From Bacteroidota bacterium (lineage in GTDB: Bacteria; Bacteroidota; Bacteroidia; Sphingobacteriales; Sphingobacteriaceae), in assembly GCA_013286325.1 (NCBI GenBank), contig JABDFZ010000022.1, positions 1-34,822 on the forward strand: a DNA stretch of 34,822 nucleotides. Reading direction: 5' to 3'. The translations under genes were made by a program, and so were the position numbers. The notes beneath the pieces were generated by a model. The model was not told the DNA's origin and made no database searches. It saw only the letters and a program-made list of their open reading frames with translations. Shown here one piece after another: positions 31,488 to 34,822 of the stretch (position 1 is the stretch's first letter; the number at the start of each line of letters is the position of its first letter).

Positions 31488-32834
31488 ATGGCTGTAAGTT
31501 TTGATGATTTTAAGTTTAACCGGCAAATTTTAAATGCCGTTGCTGATGCCGGTTATACCGAACCTACGCCTATCCAGCAAAAAGCAATTCCCCCGATTTT
31601 AAACGGGCAGGATGTTATGGGCATTGCGCAAACAGGTACAGGCAAAACTGCTGCCTATGTTTTGCCCATTATTATGAAACTTAAATATGCCCAGGGCGAA
31701 AATGCCCGTGCACTGATAGTTTCGCCAACGAGGGAGCTAGCTATGCAGATTGAGGAGAACATAAAGACCTTTGCTGCCAATACTGATTTAAGAGTAGTTG
31801 TTCTGTACGGCGGCCTTGGCCCTAAAACACAAATTGAACAGATAAACAAAGGGGTTGATATTATTGTAGCTACTCCCGGCCGTTTTATGGATATTTACCT
31901 GGCGGGCCATATAGTTACCAAAACGCTGCAGGTGCTGGTACTTGATGAAGCAGATAAAATGATGGATATGGGCTTTATGCCGCAGATAAACCGCATTTTA
32001 GAAGTGGTGCCTGTAAAACGGCAAAACCTGCTGTTCTCGGCAACCATGTCCGACAAGATACATGAGCTTTCGAATAACTTCCTGGAGTTTCCAACTATTA
32101 TTGAGGTGACACCACAGGCAACCCCGGCGCAAACCGTGAACCAGCATTTGTATTTTGTGCCGAATGTTAAAACCAAGATAAACCTGCTTAAAAAACTGCT
32201 GGATGTTGAGGACGATATTAAAAAACTGATCATTTTCTGCAAAACGCGCTTAGCAGCAGAGGACGTTTATAAGTTTTTGTTGCGCAAGTTTGGAGAGAAA
32301 GAAGTTAAGGTTTTACATGCTAATAAGGGGCAAAATACCCGCATCAACGCCATTAACGCTTTTAAAAATGATGAAGTAAAAATACTGGTGGCAACAGATG
32401 TGGCCTCGCGGGGGATTGATGTGAGTGATGTGAGCCATGTAATAAATTTTGATGTGCCGGTAGTAATTGAGGACTATGTACACCGGATAGGCCGTACCGG
32501 AAGAGCTTATCAATCGGGCGAGGCGATAACTTTTTGCAGCCCGAACGAAGAGTACTATATCCGAAAGATCGAGAAGCTGATCAAGCAGACTATCCCGGTT
32601 TCCACAATTCCTGATGATGTATTTATTGAGGCTACCCCTTATGAAGAGAAGCAGGAGCAGGCCAGAGAGGTGGATATACAAAAACGAAAGGAAGACCCTG
32701 AGTTTAAAGGAGCATTTCACGAGAAAAAAACATTAAATCAGCATAAAAAATTTGAAGCTGCAAAAGCCAAGGCATCAGGGAAAGCGAATGTGAAAAGAAC
32801 TAAATCGCCAAAATCATACAGAAAGAAACGTTAA
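31488..32834 (+). CDS. DEAD-box RNA helicase
   Basis: 448 residues. Complete set of motifs: Q-motif PTPIQQKAI (27-35), motif I AQTGTGKT (47-54), PTRELA (80-85), GG, TPGR (129-132), DEAD (153-156), SAT (184-186), and in the second domain ATDVASRGID (302-311) and HRIGRTGR (332-339). RhlE/CsdA-like. The tail (about 380-448) is lysine-rich and low-complexity, with HEKKTLNQHKKFEAAKAKA, likely binding RNA; Bacteroidota relatives act in ribosome maturation or RNA decay, often in the cold. It is probably monocistronic with the hairpin at 32843 as its end. Confidence 0.95.
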   Translation: MAVSFDDFKFNRQILNAVADAGYTEPTPIQQKAIPPILNGQDVMGIAQTGTGKTAAYVLPIIMKLKYAQGENARALIVSPTRELAMQIEENIKTFAANTDLRVVVLYGGLGPKTQIEQINKGVDIIVATPGRFMDIYLAGHIVTKTLQVLVLDEADKMMDMGFMPQINRILEVVPVKRQNLLFSATMSDKIHELSNNFLEFPTIIEVTPQATPAQTVNQHLYFVPNVKTKINLLKKLLDVEDDIKKLIIFCKTRLAAEDVYKFLLRKFGEKEVKVLHANKGQNTRINAINAFKNDEVKILVATDVASRGIDVSDVSHVINFDVPVVIEDYVHRIGRTGRAYQSGEAITFCSPNEEYYIRKIEKLIKQTIPVSTIPDDVFIEATPYEEKQEQAREVDIQKRKEDPEFKGAFHEKKTLNQHKKFEAAKAKASGKANVKRTKSPKSYRKKR

Positions 32835-32842
32835 CCTTAGCC

Positions 32843-32875
32843 AGACTTACAAAGTTTTATAAACTTTGTAAGTCT
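32843..32875. repeat. 33-nt hairpin AGACTTAC(A)AAGTTT
   Basis: 15-bp stem (32843-32857 with 32861-32875), loop TAT. Same element as at 12886-12918, with one base pair changed in a compensatory way (G-C there, A-T here). It lies 8 bp after the helicase stop codon and 11 bp before the next gene. Confidence 0.8.
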
Positions 32876-32886
32876 CAACCAAGACC

Positions 32887-33087
32887 ATGAAACTAAGAAT
32901 TACTCCCTTAAACTTTGCAAGCGCATTTCTTTTGGTGGTTGCAGTTTATAGCTGGATATATGGCGTACAAATTTCGGGTACGCATTTTAAAACCATGACC
33001 ACTGCAATAGGGTGGATTTTTTTACTATTTGCAGTTGTAGTGTCATTTATGGATATAATGTTCCGCAATTTTTTTTCCAGAAACTAA
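32887..33087 (+). CDS. Small membrane protein (66 aa)
   Basis: 66 residues with two hydrophobic helices (about 10-27 and 38-57) and basic ends (MKLR, FRNFFSRN). Family not recognised. It starts 11 bp after the hairpin at 32843-32875 and ends 72 bp before gldC, on the same strand. Function unknown. Confidence 0.7.
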   Translation: MKLRITPLNFASAFLLVVAVYSWIYGVQISGTHFKTMTTAIGWIFLLFAVVVSFMDIMFRNFFSRN

Positions 33088-33159
33088 AAAGTTATGGATT
33101 GTAGAGCTAAGCTTTATAACTTTGGCGGCTATTATATTTTTACTTGTAAAATAAAGATT

Positions 33160-33492
33160 ATGAAGACAGCTGAAATAAAGCTTACTATACAACTTGATGA
33201 TGATAATGTTCCGGAAAACATTATGTGGGAATCGACTGATGCGCAGAACAAAGAGGCGCTGCCGGTAAAATCAATGATGCTTGCCCTGTGGGACCAGAGT
33301 TATAAAAATACCTTGCGTATTGATCTTTGGACAAAGGATATGCCTGTTGATGAAATGAAACGTTTTTTTTACGAAACCCTGCAAACTATGGGTGATAGCT
33401 TTTTACGCGCTACAGGCGAAACGAATATTGTAGAAGACCTGCGTGATTATTGCGCCCACTTTGCTGATAAAATGGAAATTAGCCAAAAATAA
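33160..33492 (+). CDS. gldC: Gliding motility protein GldC
   Basis: 110 residues from the ATG at 33160 (MKTAEIKLTIQLDDDNVPE), the usual start; the frame back to 33094 adds 22 unrelated residues. The conserved GldC pattern is clear: VKSMMLALWD, NTLRIDLWTKDMPVDEMKRFFYETLQTMGDSF, RATGE and LRDYCAHFADKMEI. GldC accompanies GldB in flavobacterial gliding; its molecular role is unsettled, and it occurs in non-gliding Sphingobacteria too. Here gldB is not adjacent. The next gene starts one base after its stop, so they are cotranscribed. Confidence 0.93.
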   Translation: MKTAEIKLTIQLDDDNVPENIMWESTDAQNKEALPVKSMMLALWDQSYKNTLRIDLWTKDMPVDEMKRFFYETLQTMGDSFLRATGETNIVEDLRDYCAHFADKMEISQK

Positions 33493-33493
33493 A

Positions 33494-33916
33494 ATGCGCC
33501 TTAATACCTTATTCTCATTTGCGGGCTTTATAATGCTTGTTGCCGGCACCTACTGCCCAATATTACGTCCGTTCCATTTGTTTAACTGGGACGTTTTCCA
33601 GGCGAACAAGCCTTATGGCATAGTAATTTTAATGGTTGCAATGGTGGGGATAATCGGGACTGTTTTTAACCAGAAGAAGATTATCCGCTTAACTTCATGG
33701 CTTTCATTAGGCTTGGTTACACTGTTTCTTATACTGGCCTGGTTAAAGATCCATACATCATTCAGCTTTATTCCATTTCATTCAATTGATGCTTTTTTAA
33801 CAAGACAAATTAAATTTAAATGGGGTTGGTACCTGCTATTCGGAGGGCCTTTACTCTCGCTGGCCGGGGTTACCTTCGGCACAAAAACAAAGTTTAATAA
33901 TACTGTTGCCAAATAG
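33494..33916 (+). CDS. Four-helix membrane protein
   Basis: 140 residues from the ATG at 33494, one base after the gldC stop; an in-frame ATG at 33443 lies inside gldC. Four membrane helices (about 4-22, 40-58, 65-83, 112-130) are joined by short loops. Family not recognised. Tight coupling to gldC suggests joint regulation. Function unknown. Confidence 0.75.
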   Translation: MRLNTLFSFAGFIMLVAGTYCPILRPFHLFNWDVFQANKPYGIVILMVAMVGIIGTVFNQKKIIRLTSWLSLGLVTLFLILAWLKIHTSFSFIPFHSIDAFLTRQIKFKWGWYLLFGGPLLSLAGVTFGTKTKFNNTVAK

Positions 33917-33919
33917 GTA

Positions 33920-33943
33920 AAACAAATTCATAAAAATTTGTTT
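33920..33943 (+). terminator. AAACAAATT / AATTTGTTT hairpin
   Basis: 9-bp stem (33920-33928 with 33935-33943), 6-nt loop, followed by the T-rich TATTCATTTC. Lies 4 bp after the membrane-protein stop codon; a likely, though AT-only, terminator of the gldC transcript. Confidence 0.45.
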
Positions 33944-34023
33944 ATTCATTTCAATTGCTTGTTAACCAGACATGTTTTAAAACAAATTATTTAACATATT
34001 TGTATCAGCTTAAAACAAAATAA

Positions 34024-34822
34024 ATGTTGAAATTTTCCTTTCGCCAGCAGGTGTTTGCCGGTTTTGCTGTATCAGTGCTGCTTGTTTTACTTGTAGGGAT
34101 ATTATCCTATAAAAACATTAATCAGCTTGAAAGTGATTCGGATATGGTGGACCACACTCAAAAGGTGATAAAAACCTCATCAAACCTGCAGCAATTAATG
34201 ATTGATGCCGAAACCGGTATGCGTGGTTTCGTGGCAACTAATGATAAGATTTTCCTTAGCCGTTACAGCTTTTCGCTTCCGGGGATCAATGGTGATCTTC
34301 AAGACCTTAAAGGATTGATTGCTGATAACCCCATACAAGTCAGTAGGGTAGACTCATTAAACAAATATGTATATATCCAGCTCAATATTATGAAAGATAA
34401 TATTGATGCGCGGTCTGCACAGGGGCTTGATATTATGGTTGCAAACCATATGCTTTTGAACGGAAAGCAGAATATGGACCAGATAAGGTTGATTATTGAC
34501 CGGATTAAGGAAACAGAAAGCCATTTGCTTAATACCCGCAAAGCAAATACGAAGGCGGCTTCAACGGGAGCTCTTGATATTATTGTTGGCGGTTCGATAG
34601 TGTTCCTTGCTATTATAATTATACTGTTCATTTACATACAGGGAACTTTTGAACAGCAAAAGAAAATTGAAAAAGAGATAAAGGTAGCCAACATAGAGCT
34701 TGAACGGGTGCTTGATGAAAACCAGGAAAAAAACTGGCTATTAACCGGAACGGCTTCGCTTAATGAAAAGATGCAGGGGCAGCAAAGCGAAATGGAACTG
34801 GCGAATAATATACTTACCGAAA
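34024..34822 (+). CDS. CHASE3 sensor protein, 3' end outside window
   Basis: The frame from the ATG at 34024 is open to the window end (266 codons). Residues 10-28 form a membrane helix (VFAGFAVSVLLVLLVGIL), then a CHASE3 domain at about 35-180 with the signature AETGMRGFVATNDKIFLSRY (61-80). A second helix at about 184-207 is followed by a coiled coil (FEQQKKIEKEIKVANIELERVL). The last part, NWLLTGTASLNEKMQG, is the lead-in of a GAF-type domain in Bacteroidota hybrid histidine kinases. Likely a membrane sensor histidine kinase; the kinase part is not in view, so this is partly inferred. Confidence 0.85.
   Translation, partial: MLKFSFRQQVFAGFAVSVLLVLLVGILSYKNINQLESDSDMVDHTQKVIKTSSNLQQLMIDAETGMRGFVATNDKIFLSRYSFSLPGINGDLQDLKGLIADNPIQVSRVDSLNKYVYIQLNIMKDNIDARSAQGLDIMVANHMLLNGKQNMDQIRLIIDRIKETESHLLNTRKANTKAASTGALDIIVGGSIVFLAIIIILFIYIQGTFEQQKKIEKEIKVANIELERVLDENQEKNWLLTGTASLNEKMQGQQSEMELANNILTE

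Noticed and set aside
34299..34631. 110-codon minus-strand frame at the right end
   Set aside because: It is antisense to the CHASE3 domain, which is recognisable and open to the window end.

Overview
The window looks like chromosome from a member of the Bacteroidota, most likely a Sphingobacteriaceae such as Mucilaginibacter or Pedobacter. The reasons are a gldC gliding-motility gene, DUF6067/DUF3472/DUF4199/DUF2007 proteins typical of that group, almost no Shine-Dalgarno sequences, several exact matches to the Bacteroidota -7 promoter box TAnnTTTG, and AT-rich intergenic regions full of palindromic repeats. No rRNA, tRNA, CRISPR array, phage or transposase gene was seen. The genus is inferred from family resemblance recalled from memory, not from a search.

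Layout. 1-6839 is a carbohydrate-related block: a large DUF6067 glycoside-hydrolase-like protein whose 5' end is cut by a double-hairpin repeat, then on the minus strand a small membrane protein, an exported DUF5077/DUF3472 protein overlapping an N-acetylhexosamine-1-kinase-like gene, and an exported creatininase-family amidohydrolase. 6982-10217 holds a 60-residue protein divergent from a Crp/Fnr-type regulator, an exported alpha/beta hydrolase, and an AlkZ-like winged-helix protein. 10514-17908 is a plus-strand run of envelope and sugar genes: a PD40 propeller, polysaccharide deacetylase, dual-specificity phosphatase, acyltransferase-3, GT39-type glycosyltransferase, a GH20 beta-hexosaminidase with a histidine-rich tail, and a small unknown. 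17905-23012 has ferritin, a small unknown, a zinc-knuckle/HhH protein, a VOC protein, a methyltransferase, CutC and a Tat-exported asparaginase.

23309-27479 is a regulatory and small-molecule-sensing region: DUF4199, a membrane-anchored LuxR-type regulator, DUF2007 with a zinc ribbon, then a WYL (YafY-type) regulator, EVE, SRPBCC and GyrI-like proteins. 27629-34822 carries dihydroorotase (pyrC), a second Crp/Fnr regulator with an azoreductase, an outer-membrane beta-barrel, a DEAD-box helicase, a small membrane protein, gldC, another membrane protein and the start of a CHASE3 sensor kinase that runs off the end.

Most notable: (i) the same promoter-operator module, TGACA-N6-TGTCA overlapping a -33 TTG with a -7 box exactly 18 bp downstream, occurs just after the WYL regulator (before EVE) and before the AlkZ-like gene 16.8 kb away, suggesting a dispersed WYL regulon; (ii) two 33-nt hairpins 20 kb apart differ by a compensatory G-C to A-T pair; (iii) three related palindromic TGTCATYCTGA elements, one of which supplies the stop codon of a phosphatase gene; (iv) -7 boxes placed 4 nt before the ATG of pyrC and of the helicase, predicting leaderless mRNAs; (v) the His-rich tail on the GH20 enzyme.
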